This document shows positions 36,322 to 48,060 of a DNA stretch of 64,000 nt, one piece after another. The notes under the pieces are model-generated. The model searched no databases. It was not told the origin of the DNA and saw nothing but the letters and a program-made list of their open reading frames with translations. A program made the translations under genes and the position numbers. The DNA comes from Zymoseptoria tritici IPO323 (taxonomy: Eukaryota > Ascomycota > Dothideomycetes > Mycosphaerellales > Mycosphaerellaceae), in the NCBI RefSeq assembly GCF_000219625.1, contig NC_018218.1:1116001-1180000 (forward strand). Direction: 5' to 3'. Each line of letters opens with the position of its first letter. The first letter of the stretch is position 1.

Positions 36322-38008
36322 ATGGCAGAACGTAATTCGCCCAATGCCAACGAGGACAGTACGGCTTGGATCAGCGCTCTGTTCGACGGGATACAAGACG
36401 ACAAGACATCATTACGACTCGCCGACGACCTGTCTTTCTCGGGTCACAACAAGCGCAGATCAGACAACGCACCACAAGCTCCTGCAAATGGCTCGATCGC
36501 ACAGCCGACCAACGTTCCGATTGTCCCACGGGACCTGAGCAACGACACAGGACCTTCCCCGGGCGATCAATTATCAATCGACAAAGAGGACCCAATCAAC
36601 GGTCGAACAGCATGGCTCCATGCAATCACCGGATTCCTGGTTGTCTTCAACTGTTGGGGCATAGGAAATTCTTGGGGAATCTTTCAAAACTTTTACGAAA
36701 TTCTTCTTCCAGACGCCAATCCCTCGTCCATTGCATGGATTGGGAGTACTCAGATTGCACTGGTCTTTGGACTCGGCTTGCCTGTAGGGAGGCTTGTCGA
36801 CAAAGGCTATTTTCACTCCGTCTTCCGGATTGGCACCTTTCTGATGGTGCTTGGCGTCTTCAGCACGGCGTGGTGCAATCAACTGGCAACTCTGTGGCTT
36901 ACGCAAGGCCTCATCACTGGCACGGGCATGGGAATGGTGCTCTGCGCAGGCATTATCGCAGTGATGACCTGGTTCGACCACACCACCATGGGGTCCGCCA
37001 TGGCCTTGGCAGCAGCAGGAAGCTGCGTTGGTGGGATTGTGTACGTTGTTCTTGCTCGAACCCTGTTGGCGTCAAGTGGCTTTGCGACGACAATGTGCGT
37101 CTTTGGAGCTGTGGTCGTGGGAACGATGATTCCTGCAAACCTCGTCTTCAAAATTCGCGGTCAAGCAAAGAAGGGTGACAGCACGCGCAAGACAGCGACC
37201 GAAAAGGTTCCGATGTCCTGGACTATATTTACCGACCCTGCCTACGTGCTCGCCGCATTTGGCATGTTCTTCGCCTTCATGGGAGTATACTTCGGCTTCG
37301 TTTACATTGTTTCTTACGGAGCCACAGTACTTCGCCTTTCCCCAACGGCATCGACGAACCTCCTCATATACATGCTGACCGCGAACCTACCTGGACGATT
37401 CGTGCCGGCTTTGATCAGCGACAAGTGTATTGGGCCTCTCAATACGATGATTCCCAGCCTGTTCCTCAGCAGCGCCGTGCTCTTCCTTTGGGCCGCCAGC
37501 GAGCAAACCAAAGCCAGTTTGACGGTCATAGCAGTCTATTATGGCTTCATGAGTGCGGTAAGTACGATCCAAGCGCAGAAGCTCTCGCAGGCATGGCTCC
37601 AGCATGTCTGGCCAGTTCTTGCCACAATGCCTCAGCCTTTCGGACATCTCGCTGACTGCTCTATCATAGGGCGTTCAAGTGCTCTATGCAGCTGCTATCA
37701 ACTCCTTGTGCATAACACGCACAAGTAGAAGATTCGACGTCGAGGGTGCACAGAGTGATATTCGACAGGACACAGTGGACTCCGAGCGATTGGGATTGAG
37801 AGCTGGGGGAATCTTCACATGCATGGGGCTCGCAACGCTGGTCGGGACTCCCATCGGCGGTGCATTGATCTCCTTTCGAACGTCGCGGAACATGACATCG
37901 CCGTACTTGGGGGCTCAACTCTTCGCGGCTGTATCTTTGCTGTTGGGTGGCATCTTCCTGCTTGCAAGCCGAGTCGCGAAAATTGGCTGGGATGCAAAAC
38001 GGACATGA
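36322..38008 (+). CDS. MFS transporter, monocarboxylate-type
   Basis: Plasma-membrane secondary transporter of about 524 aa. Exons are 36322-37557 and 37670-38008 (FMSA|GVQVLYAAA). The N-terminal 95 residues are a polar cytosolic tail. Transmembrane segment 1 begins AWLHAITGFLVVFNCWGIG, the fungal monocarboxylate-porter (MCT/SLC16-like) pattern, followed by NSWGIFQNFYE, and SSIAWIGSTQIALVFGLG marks TM2. Twelve hydrophobic segments can be counted. Conserved GR at LPVGRLVDKGY lies in the loop after TM2. The second exon supplies the last two or three segments (LRAGGIFTCMGLATLVGTPIGG). Substrate unknown. No secondary-metabolism genes adjoin it. Confidence 0.88.
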
Positions 38009-38285
38009 AGCATAGCCGGCCGCCATAGAAATTGGACAGTACTCTGGCGAGACCTTCTATCAACGAGAGATGACAATTTACCCCTTCTTCTTACAGCGTG
38101 TCCTGCTTATTAGCTTACATCTTCCCTTCCCTCTGCTCCCAAACCTTTCCTCACCTTGCCGTCACTTTTCCCCAAAATCTGAAATTTTACCCTAGTCGGC
38201 TGATAGTTCTACCCCGACTTCCTCACGCCAACGAAGCTGCATTACTCACACCAAGGATGTCGTACAGACCACGACTGTTGCAAAC

Positions 38286-38591
38286 ATGCTGTCGCCGCTC
38301 AACCAACGCAGTACCCACCCGCCTCATCTCCCACCCACGAGCAGGAACCCATGCGGCGCCAGGATGAGCATGAAAGGAACCGCCGTCGCGGAAATGGGGC
38401 AAGAGGATGATTTGGGCCGGTTCGAAGAACTTCAACAGGCTCACCGCACTACCTTTTCTAGGCCTTCTTCAATCCCTTCGCATGAGTTCATAACGACACT
38501 CCTCTCAGATGGCTTGTACACAACATTTGATAATACGAACAATGCTATGGACCAACAGCCGGGAAGTCAGCAAACCACAACAGGGAGAAAC
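38286..38591 (+). pseudogene. Possible open frame interrupted by the Copia insertion (5' part)
   Basis: A 102-codon frame from ATG 38286 runs without stop to the exact edge of the retrotransposon. If the element and one GAAAC copy are removed, it continues in the same frame into 44953-45075 for 40 further codons before a TGA. The product is Ser/Thr/Gln-rich with no recognised domain. An overlapping frame from 38257 resembles a mitochondrial presequence (MSYRPRLLQTCCRR). The gene may be real and disrupted, or the open frame may be chance. Confidence 0.35.
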
Positions 38592-38762
38592 TATTGTAAT
38601 TGGACTTAAGCTGAGTGGAAGAAGACCTCTAATTAGCAGGTATATATTGTTATGTAGAGAGAATCTTAAGTATAAGATTCTTACTTTAGCTATCTGTATG
38701 TAGGAATGCCTTAGTACTAATTACGTGCACTTTACTAATAGTTAGTCTAATAATCTATAACA
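38592..38762 (-). repeat. Copia LTR (3' LTR in element orientation)
   Basis: 171 bp, ending ACAACA on the plus strand. Its other end reads TATTGT, explained by one G-to-A change from TGTTGT, which would restore the terminal inverted repeat. It differs from the partner LTR at about 13 positions, all transitions. Confidence 0.9.
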
Positions 38763-39838
38763 CTCCCTTATTAGCAGCTATATTATTACGAGCTGTCTAT
38801 TACCTAAATATAGTAGGTATTTACCTACTACGTAGCTAATGCTCGGCTTTAGCTTGTTAAAAAGCATCTTTTTCTAGCTTTTTTATTCCTCTACTTTATA
38901 ATCTATACCTTTTATCTATTTAGCTAATTTATTAGCTAATCTATTATCTATCCTTTATAGCTATTAATAATATAATCTATATTACTAGTTATAGCTTCTA
39001 AAAGAAGAGTAGCTTTTTCTATCCTTAGGAAAACCTTTTAGTAAGTTATTAATAAAGTAAGAGCTATTAGTAGTAGAGATCTCCTATAGATCTATAAAGA
39101 TAGTTCTGTAGTATATTAGACTATATATTAACTTATTAGAGGAGAGATAAATAGATACTATAATAAAGTAAATATTAGGGCTTAGGGTCCCTTCTCTTTT
39201 ATAGCTTACTTTAATAGGTTTATAGCTAAGCTTAATAAGGATCTCCTTACTATAGACCTTATTAATATAGTAATAGAGGAGCTATATAACCTAAGGGAGT
39301 AGGCCTTCCTAATAGAAAACTACCTTAGTCTAACAACTCCTAATCCTTAGGGATTTGTATTATACTATAATTAGACTCCTCTTAGCTAAATATTAAGCTC
39401 TAATAAGGTAAAGATAAAGTAGTAGTTAGTAGTATAGTATCCTATATATGTTCTCCTTAAAATCCCTTCTTCCTTAATAAAAACTAATATTCTCTTAGGC
39501 TTTAAGTTAAGATTCTAGGGGAATTAGCTTAGTCTTTTAGTAGTAGTTTTAAAAGGGTAGGCTATAGGTTCTAGGATATACTCTAATACTTTTAGGTTTT
39601 TATAAAAAAGTTTTTCTTTAGCTAGGTGTTTTTCTTATAGTTTCTTAGATGCTTTTGTAGAGGTATATAGTTGCCTCCTTTCTTTTATATAAATAAGAAT
39701 AAAATAAGTATTCTAAGTATTATACTTCTTAGTTTTATAATAAATAAAATAGTATAATTTTAGGAAGGGAATCCTTCTTAAGTAGGAATATAGGTATTAA
39801 GGCATAAATTTAAGAGTAATTTCCCTCTTCTTATTAAG

Positions 39839-39909
39839 GGCTAGTTAGTCTAGTAGTATAATTTCTAACTACAAATTAGAAGGTTATAAGTTTAATTCCT
39901 ATATTAGCC
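39839..39909 (+). pseudogene. Decayed tRNA-like sequence inside the Copia element
   Basis: 71 bp that can take a tRNA shape. A 7-bp acceptor stem pairs GGCTAGT with ATTAGCC (one G-U). TCTAA and TTAGA form an anticodon stem around the loop CTACAAA. A T-arm-like AGTTTAATTCC sits where GGTTCGATTCC would be. The anticodon reads ACA now. A single G-to-A change in a TpG context from CTGCAAA would make it tRNA-Cys(GCA). The D-stem no longer pairs well. It is on the strand opposite to the element. The identity is inferred and it is surely not functional. Confidence 0.45.
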
Positions 39910-42900
39910 TCTCTTATATATCTATATTAGCTGCTTAATATAGATATATAAGTATCTTTTTGCTAGATTTATAGATCTATATATTAGAGGATAGTATTTA
40001 GGGATTTTAGTTTTATTAGACAGTCTGTAAGCTGCATATCTGTCCTTATAAACTCTACCTTAATACTCCCCTTATTATGTTATTCTCTGTAGTAATAATT
40101 CCTAAGAGAGATATATCTTAATCTTTTAGAGTTAGTATAGTTTTCTATAAGGCTAATAGCTAATTAATTGTCTACTTTAATAAGGATAGTAGAAATGCTT
40201 TTAGCCTAGGTAAAGGGCTAGAGCTTATTAATAAGATTCCTTACCTAATTTACTTCTCTTATTACCTTAGTAAGAGAGAGGTACTCTGCCTTAGTACTAG
40301 ATAGTACTACTTCTTTCTATAGTTAAGATCTCTAAATAACTAGGCCTCCTACAATTTTAAAGAGTATTCCTAAAGTAGACCTAAATATACTAGGATTACT
40401 AGCAAAGTTAAAGTCTAAGAATGCTTTAATCTAAATTTGCTCCTTAATTTTCCTATATATAAGGTACTTATTAATTGTGCCTGTAATATATCTTTAGATA
40501 TGTTTAGCTACTTAAATATGCAAAGGTCCTAGGTTCTAAAGGAACCTTATATAGTAGTTAATAGTAAAACTAATATCTAGTCTAATATAGTTTAATAGAT
40601 ATTACAGTTCCCTAATAATCTTATTAAAGAGATTATAGTCCTCCTTTATTCCCTTATCCTAGAGGGGTTTAAGGAGGGTGTTAAGGGGATACTTAACACT
40701 CTTTGCATTACTAAGACTATATCCTTAAAGTTTGTCTCTAGAATAATATTCCTAAGAGACAGATATAGAGCTATCTTTCTCTTTCTTTAGGTAAAGTCTA
40801 AGAAAGATATTAGTATTAATAACCTTAATTATGTACTTCTGCTCTAATCCCTTAATTAGCTTATTAATCTTATAGTCTAACTATCTAAAGATCTAGAAGT
40901 TATCTATATAAAGGAGAATAAGGATGCCTTTCCCTTAAAAGAGGCAAGTATCGCTAATAGTTCTTATTAGACTAAGCTTTTAGAAAGTGTCTATAGTATT
41001 ATAGTACTAGAGAGTAGCTGCCTACTTAAGCTTATATAGTCCTTTCTTAATATATATAATATACTTATAGGCATCTTTCTTAAAGAGATAAGCTCCTTCT
41101 AGTAGCTTAATAAAGATCTGCTTATTTAGGTTTAGATTTAGGAATATAGTCTTAATATTAACTTGTCTCCTCTTCTAGCTAAAGTTAACTAAGAGGGACA
41201 GAAGTATTCTCCCTATTGCAGCTCTTAGGGTAGGAGCAAAGGTATTAATATAGTTAAGTCCCTTCCTTTATATAAATCCCTTAGCTGTCTATCTAGCCTT
41301 ATACTTTTTTATAGTTCTATCTAGGAGTACCTTAATCTTAAAGACCTATTTCCCTATAAGAGGGACTCTCCCCTTAAGAAGGGTACTAATAAGTTTCTAT
41401 TTAAGGTATCTTATAAACTTAAGTAACTTAGCTTCCTTAATAATAGCTTTCTCCTATTCCTTATAGTTAGATCTAGAGAGAGCTTCCTTAACTATCTTAG
41501 GATTAGATAGATTAGAATTTGTTATTTTAAGTCCTATCTTCTAGATCTTGCTATAGTCTTTTTTTATAATTAATCTTCTACTTCTTAAGAGTCTAAATAT
41601 GCTTAAGCTTTTAAGACTTACTTTATTACCTAATTTCTTAAGTCTCTTAAGGCTTCTCCCTACTTTCCTCTTTCCTATAATATAAATATCTAGGAAGGGA
41701 GTTATAGTATAATCTTAGAGGTCTTCCCTTTTAGGGCAATTCTCTATTAATGCTTAATATTATAGCTATATTAATAAGGTATTAGCCTACTCCTAGAATC
41801 CCTTAGGACTTCCTTAGAATCCCTTAGGACTTCTTATTTCCTTAGAAATATACTCCCTCTAAGCTAGCTAAGAGGCTTCTTTATACTTAGTAGCCTCTAG
41901 CTAATTAGGCTTAGACTGCTTATATTAGTTATCCTAGGACTATATATCCTAACCTAATATTTACTCCCCCTAAGATATTAAAAGGGAGGCTTAGTTTCTC
42001 TCTCTTTATATAGTATTAAATATATTCTCTACTTCTTAAAGATAAGAAGTAGTAAGAGGTTAGGCATCTTGCCCTTAGGCATCCTAGCCCTAATCTTAAT
42101 CCTTAATATAAATAGTATAGACTTCCTATTCTATAGTAATAAGTTATATTAATTATAGGAAACTCTCCCCCTAGAAGTCTAGGGTAGTAGGTATTATACT
42201 ATATACCTTATCCTTATTATATATTATATAAGGAGAGGTTATAATCTTATACTAAAACCTAATAAGGGCAGATAGTTTAAACTTCTAAATTATATAGTTA
42301 GTTAAAGTATTCTCCTAGAATCCTAGATTTTAGTATTTCTCTACTCTAGGATAGAACTTCTATAAATTAGGTCTCCCCTAATTATGCAAATATGCTCTAT
42401 ATCTAAATCTCCTAACCTTTATTAGATTAATATATAGAGTTCTAGTATTAAGATCTTAATTAAATTCCTAAAGAGGAATCTTATTAGTTAATAAGTATAC
42501 TAGCCTATTAGTAAGGAAGATTATATATATAACTATAAAACTCTAGAGAGGGAAAGGTAGGCTAAAGTTAATTATTATTACTCTTACCTTATTAAGGATA
42601 ACCTTATTAGATAATTCTGCAATTCTATTCTACTTAGGAGTATAGGGAGCTAAGAAATCCTATCTTAGTCCCTTATTCTTTATAAATGTAATTAGATTAT
42701 TATTATTAAACTCTTCTCCTTTATCTAAGAACTAGATCTTAACTATCTTTTTGTACTAGTTAAATATCTTAGTAGTCTATTTCTTAATAATTTGTGCAGC
42801 TTGTAATTTAAGCTTGTAAAAGATAGCCTATCTTCTTCTTAACTTTGTATTAGTAATTATAAGAATGTACTTATATCTAAAGATATCTAGTAGAAAGATT

Positions 42901-44776
42901 AGTCCTATAATATTAATATAGACCTTATCTAATAAGGATTAAGGTATTAGTCTTAAAGTTCTTAATACTACTTTTTATAACCTTGTAAGCTTATATAGCT
43001 TATAGTACTTAAGTGTAGATATATTAATCTACTTAAGTCCTTAGACTTAAGCCTTTATTATATTAAGAATCTTATTCCCTATATAGCCTAGTCTCTAGTA
43101 CTATCTTATTATATTAGCCTTAGGTATAGCAAAGGCTAGATAGGATATATTCCTATTAGTTGTAAAAGTAACTTTAGTACTCCCTTTAGGGAGAGAGATA
43201 GTTATATTCTAAAGGATTAGAATATTATAAGTAGACTAAACCTTGCCTATTTTCTTATTATTCCTTAGAATGTATAAAGATAGCTTATCTAGGTAGACCT
43301 TGTACTTTAGCTAAAGAGTCTCTACTAAGATAAGGTTATAATTAGAGTTAGGAGAATATAACATATCTTATAAGGTAATATTTAACTTATTCCCCTTATA
43401 CTTTATTATAATCCTTATACTTCCTAAGTATATAATTATACTTTGTCTAATAGCTTAAGAGAACCTAATTAGGGTTTCTAGGGGTTTAAGGTCTAAGAAC
43501 TAGGACTTATTATTAAAGAAGTAGTATAATATACTAGAATCCTAAATAATAGTATTACTCCTTTATATTTTAGCGGTAGTAATTACTACTCCTGCAAATA
43601 AGCTATCTAAATTAGAGCTTAAGCTTATATTAGAAGAGGAGATAGGCTTAATTGCTATAGTACCCTTTCCTTCCTTCTTATTATATCTCTTGCTCTTATC
43701 TTAGGACTTCTTCTTATCCTTATTAAATCCTCCTTTTCCTCTATATACTTAGGACTTTAGGGCTTTATTAGGGTACTTCTTAAAGCAATCTGTATTTATA
43801 TAGATATAATAGATATACTTAGTATACTAATTATTATCTATTATAATACTTTTAAATCCTCCTGCTGTCCTCTATATTTGTAAAGGAGGTTTCTTAATTA
43901 ATAAGGTAATTAGCTTTTTAAGAGTTATATTCTTAATATAATAGGATTGTCTCTAGCTTCTTAGGTATTTTAGATAGTAGAGGCCCTAGATAAAGAATAG
44001 CCTAATCTGCTTATTACTAAAGGTAAGCTTTAAGACTAGAATGTTCTTAGACCTAGAGTATTATTCTATTATAGAGATGTACTTATAATACTACTTCTAG
44101 AAGTTCTTATAATACTTCTAAGTATTTATTTCTTAGATCTTAATATTACTAATTCTAAGAATCCTTAGGCTATTATAAATGTTTATAGTTATAATAGGCC
44201 TGTAAGTAGCTATAATAGTATTATATAGTTCCTTAGCTATCTTCTCTATATCCCTAAAGTTAAGCCTTAGAGATTAGTTAATCCTTTTGCTAATAATCCT
44301 ATATATAATTAGGTTATACTTATACTAGACTTAGAGAGGAGTTAGTCTTAGTCTATTAGTTAAAATAGGTTCTGTTACTAAAGTGTCCCCTCCTTCTTTT
44401 TAGGAAGGAGTTAGAGCCTAGGAGGATAAAGTAGTACTCTTCTTAATTAGTAGAGAGGGATATCTAACTTTAATTCCTAGCTTTAGTTAGGCAGGGCATT
44501 AGGGAATATTATAAAAGATATAGCCTAATACCTCCTTATTTATAAGGGCTGTTTTAAGTATTCTTAACTAGTCTAAGAAGTTACTTCCCTTTCTTAGGAC
44601 TTTATTCTCCTTCGCAATCTTAAACTTATTAGCTTGTATTACGGCTATTATTATAACTAGCTCTTTCTTAGCTCGCTAGTTAACTATCTAAATAGTGTAT
44701 AGTAAAGTTCTAGTAGCTGCGCTTAGAACAGACAATTCTTCCTTAAGTATGTAGTAGTTATGCCGGGCTTATAACC

Positions 44777-44947
44777 TATTATAATTAGACTTAAGCTAAG
44801 TAGAAGAAGACCTCTAATTAGCAGGTATATATTATTATGCAGAAAGAATCTTAAGTATAAGATTCTTACTTTAGCTATCTATATATAGGAATGCCTTAGC
44901 ACTAGTTACGTGCACTTTACTAATAGTTAGTCTAATAATCCACAACA
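44777..44947 (-). repeat. Copia LTR (5' LTR in element orientation)
   Basis: 171 bp, partner of 38592-38762. It retains CACAACA at its right end, where the other copy has TATAACA. It would hold the element's promoter when read on the minus strand. Confidence 0.9.
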
Positions 44948-45351
44948 GAAACATGTACGCCTTATCAAGATTCGTCGATGCCAGTCCCCTCTCCAGCATC
45001 CTTGCCAAGACAAAGGTCTCGACATCTCGATCTGCTTTTCTCTCACTGTTTGCACGATCATCGGGAAGATCGTGATCGCAGAGCAATGCTCCTTCTGATA
45101 TGATGTCACTGTTCTATCGTTTTGCGACCTGTCGAAAATACACGTTCGCAGCGGCTTCTCGACGCGACCCCTGTGACGTCTGTTTACAATTCATAACAGA
45201 CCGACGCGTCGACATCATCGCTGCGTCGATCAATTCTTTCTTGTGAGACGAAGGCAGACGTATGAAAAACGGACGAGCCTCTGGTCGGGAGCGGTTCTCG
45301 AACGTATACGTGCCGCATTGGACTGCACACTAACACATCCTGCCATACACC
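44948..45351. other. Right flank of Copia insertion and promoter of DUF7726-like gene
   Basis: Begins with the second GAAAC copy. 44953-45075 is the possible 3' part of the frame interrupted by the retrotransposon. The remainder is the upstream region of the gene at 45352. An opposite-strand frame (about 45086 downward) also runs into the LTR, so strand of any original gene is uncertain. Confidence 0.5.
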
Positions 45352-46381
45352 ATGCCCGCCAAGTCTCAGAGTCGTCCAGCGCTCGCTGATGCCGCCAATC
45401 GAGCGAATCAACGGCCCGAGCCTGCTCTCTTCGACAAAGGTCTACCAATGTCAGGGCTGATGGCTCTCGTCGAACAGAAGAAGCCCGGTACCTACTTGAC
45501 TTCAAGAAAGCGCCCTGCCGCCGATGGACCAGACGCCGAAGAACCGGCAGCAGTAGACGTCGATGCCATTGACTTGGACGGAGCAATCGTAGATGCTAGT
45601 TGCGATCAAGTCCGAAAGAAGATTCGCCGCTATCTTGATAGCGGAGAGAAGGTCGGAGAGTTCTGCGACAAGATCAGCGTCACCAACCACAGCCTCAACA
45701 CGTTCCTCGGTCAGAATGGAGCCATGAAAGGTGCGGGAAGCAAGACGTACATGCAAGCATGGGAGTTCTTCAAGAAACGCGAGCTGGCCGGCGTCAAAGA
45801 GCCGACAGTGTCCTCGAAGAAGCGGAAGTCCAATGATGCAGCAAGCAAGGCAAGCGAAAAGATTGATCTGAGCGACATCCGCCTTCCGGAAGAGGAGCAG
45901 GGTCGTCGCGTAGCCGTGTACGATACTTGCGGCGAGATAAGGAAAAAAATCAGCACTCATTTCACCAAGACTGGCACATCGCAAGCACAGTTCTGTCGAG
46001 ATCTCATGGAGCAGTCCGATGGACGCAAGATCACCCTCGGACAAGTGCAGAATTTCCGTTCCTTGAGTGGACCAACCATTGGAAACACGAACATTGTCTT
46101 CTACGCGGCCTATGTGTTCTTTGAGAAGCTTCGGATCAAGGAAGACAGGAAGAAGAGCAAGCATCGTTTGGAGATGGAGAAGATCTATCCCGATGGCTTC
46201 GAGATCGAGCGAAAGAGGGATGGAAGGTGAGTCTATGTCATATGCTTTGCTGCCGAAATGAAAGCTAAAATGGGATCCTCACAGAATTCTTGCTCCCTCT
46301 GACGCGGTAGTCACGCAGGACAAGTATGGTCGGATGGAGTGGCACCGGCCAGCAGGCGGACTGATGAGGAGGAAAAGATGA
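45352..46381 (+). CDS. DUF7726-like protein with two repeat domains
   Basis: About 323 aa from exons 45352-46226 and 46285-46381. Two related helical units are visible: residues about 83-145 (CDQVRKKIRRYL, FCDKISV, LNTFLGQNG, YMQAWEFFKKREL) and about 195-265 (CGEIRKKISTHF, FCRDLMEQ, VQNFRSLSGP, YAAYVFFEKLRI). The repeated C-x2-[VI]-RKKI and final aromatic-Phe-Phe-x-K/EKL pattern matches, from memory, an uncharacterised ascomycete domain family (DUF7726). Lysine-rich segments (KKRKSND) suggest a nuclear protein. The units resemble helix-turn-helix-sized folds, so DNA binding is conceivable but unproven. The gene lies 400 bp from the Copia LTR and is itself undamaged. Confidence 0.75.
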
Positions 46382-46460
46382 ATGCGTCTGCCATTGGGCG
46401 AGCACATGGTTGTTGACTATCTATAAATACCTTAGATAGTGTGTATTCTTGACATCTGTA

Positions 46461-47367
46461 TCATAGCTTTGCGAATTTCGGCGTCCTCTTCTCTTTCTTC
46501 GAGAATAATGCGTCCTTCACGTCTTGCGTTTGTAGCATTGCTGCATTCCAAACAGCGACATAGTCCAGTCCTGTGAAGATGTCAGTCGTGCTGCTGGTCT
46601 GTTGCGCGAGCAATTTCCTTACCGTCTGCCACGGAGTGATCCCTAGAATAGTTGATCACCGCCTTGGTCGACTGCACAGCAATTGGACTCGCCGCCGCGA
46701 TGTCCTTCGCCAGCACCATCGCCCGATCCAACGCCGCTTGCTTGCTGTCATATACGCCAGACACAAAGCCCATGGTCAAAGCCTCTTGAGCTCCGAAATC
46801 TCTCGCCGTCAGACATATGTCCTTGATCCATGACATGGGGACTTGGGTATGCGGAAGTCTGGTCAAAGTTCCAACATCGGCTGCAAGACCAATCGCAACT
46901 TCTCGGACGGAAAAGATGGTGTCCTTGGAGCAAATTCGGATGTCGCAACATGTTGAGATATCGATAGCGGCTCCGTAGCTGATCCCATGCATGACCGAGA
47001 TGACGGGTTTTTCGCACTTCTCCACATCCGAGACGGGTTCCTGGATCTCCTTGATATGTCTTCGAAGATCCCACGCCTTCCTCGCGGTGTCCTTCTCGGC
47101 ACCTGGCATACCTCCGCCGGTAAGTGCCCCCTGCGAGGCGGCGGTGATGTCCAGACCAGCTGTGAATGCTTTCTCTCCAGCTCCGGTGAGAATTATCACG
47201 CGGACATCTGGATCCACAGACAGTCTTCTGAATATGGCTCCAAGATCCGTGAACATTTGTTGCGTGAAGGCATTTAGCTTCTTGACCCGGTCCACTTCGA
47301 CGACGGCAACGTACTCCACGGGTATGGAGACGTTGAAGAAGTCGTACTTCAAGGAGGAGGCCGACAT
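46461..47367 (-). CDS. Delta(3,5)-delta(2,4)-dienoyl-CoA isomerase, peroxisomal
   Basis: Member of the crotonase superfamily that isomerises 3,5-dienoyl-CoA to 2,4-dienoyl-CoA during beta-oxidation of unsaturated fatty acids. Exons are 47367-46623 and 46570-46461, 284 aa. Crotonase features are LTGAGEKAFTAGLDI and the oxyanion region HGISYGAAID. The three acidic residues diagnostic of this isomerase class are visible: Asp in AAIDISTCCDIR, Glu in VREVAIG and Asp in LAADVGTL. The second exon gives the C-terminus RTPKFAKL, ending in AKL, an acceptable PTS1 signal. Reading through the intron instead gives a truncated end without the signal. It converges with the upstream DUF7726-like gene, with 79 bp between stop codons. 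Confidence 0.9.
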
Positions 47368-48060
47368 GCTGTGTGATCGATGTGAACTACCTTGGACTGC
47401 TCTTGTCTCCTTGGTCTTCTCTCTGATGGGTTTTGTATTCTAGATGTGCTGACTCGAGATTGTAGACTGTAGATGTGGGAGACAGCCGAGGTGCTCTATC
47501 GGCCTAAGAAATTCGTCCACGACCGGCATCCTCCCAGTCTGGTACATGATCTATTGACCTGACATTGTGAATCTCATGCATTTCTTTCAGATGGTGCAAA
47601 ACGGCACCCGGCGGATTGGAGCAAGGGAGCGAACACCCGGTCGCATATGGTATCTGACATCAAGACTGCCAGCAAATGGGCGGCCAGAGATGTTACGAGA
47701 CTTGGAAGCTAGGTACATGTACTTTGTAGTTGGAGATGATCAGAGTACAGTGATCAGGATCGCAAGGCATAGATTGGCTCTTCAGACACCGCAGCAGCTC
47801 GTGGTGACATTTCCTCGCGGTGTTGGCTGCTCATGACCAGATGTTTTGTGCTTGAGCAGTGGTACCTGATTGTTGGGGGCCAAACTGGGTCGTGGAGAGT
47901 GCAGTCGGATTCAACCCTGAACTTTAAGGTCCCGTCCCAGACCGCGTATGATACAACAATCTCCAACAAAACACAGCACCATTCCACCGATCGACCAGCC
48001 TGAATGTCCCGAAGAACGCGATAGTCGAGCGTTCGTGGACGCGATAGGGAGCTCGAAATC
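47368..48060. other. Divergent promoter, dienoyl-CoA isomerase / ARP1
   Basis: 693 bp between divergent genes. No domain-bearing frame recognised. Confidence 0.5.

Larger units (their letters stand above)
38592..44947 (-). mobile_element. Ty1/Copia LTR retrotransposon, complete in structure, inactivated
   Basis: 6,356 bp bounded by 171-bp LTRs and flanked by the 5-bp duplication GAAAC (38587-38591 and 44948-44952). Decayed coding traces read on the minus strand: a gag-like stretch near 44.4-44.65 kb, integrase region roughly 42.4-43.1 kb, the reverse-transcriptase motif LYIDNF at 40,896-40,913 (YVDD type with the second Asp changed to Asn) and an RNase H block beginning AEYLSLTKVIREVN near 40,290. 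Integrase before RT defines the Copia order. A purine-rich tract (AATAAGGGAG) abuts the LTR at 38763, and a candidate primer-binding site (GGTTATAAGCCCGG) abuts the other LTR at 44776. Stop codons are dense in every frame, so it is not autonomous. Confidence 0.9.
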
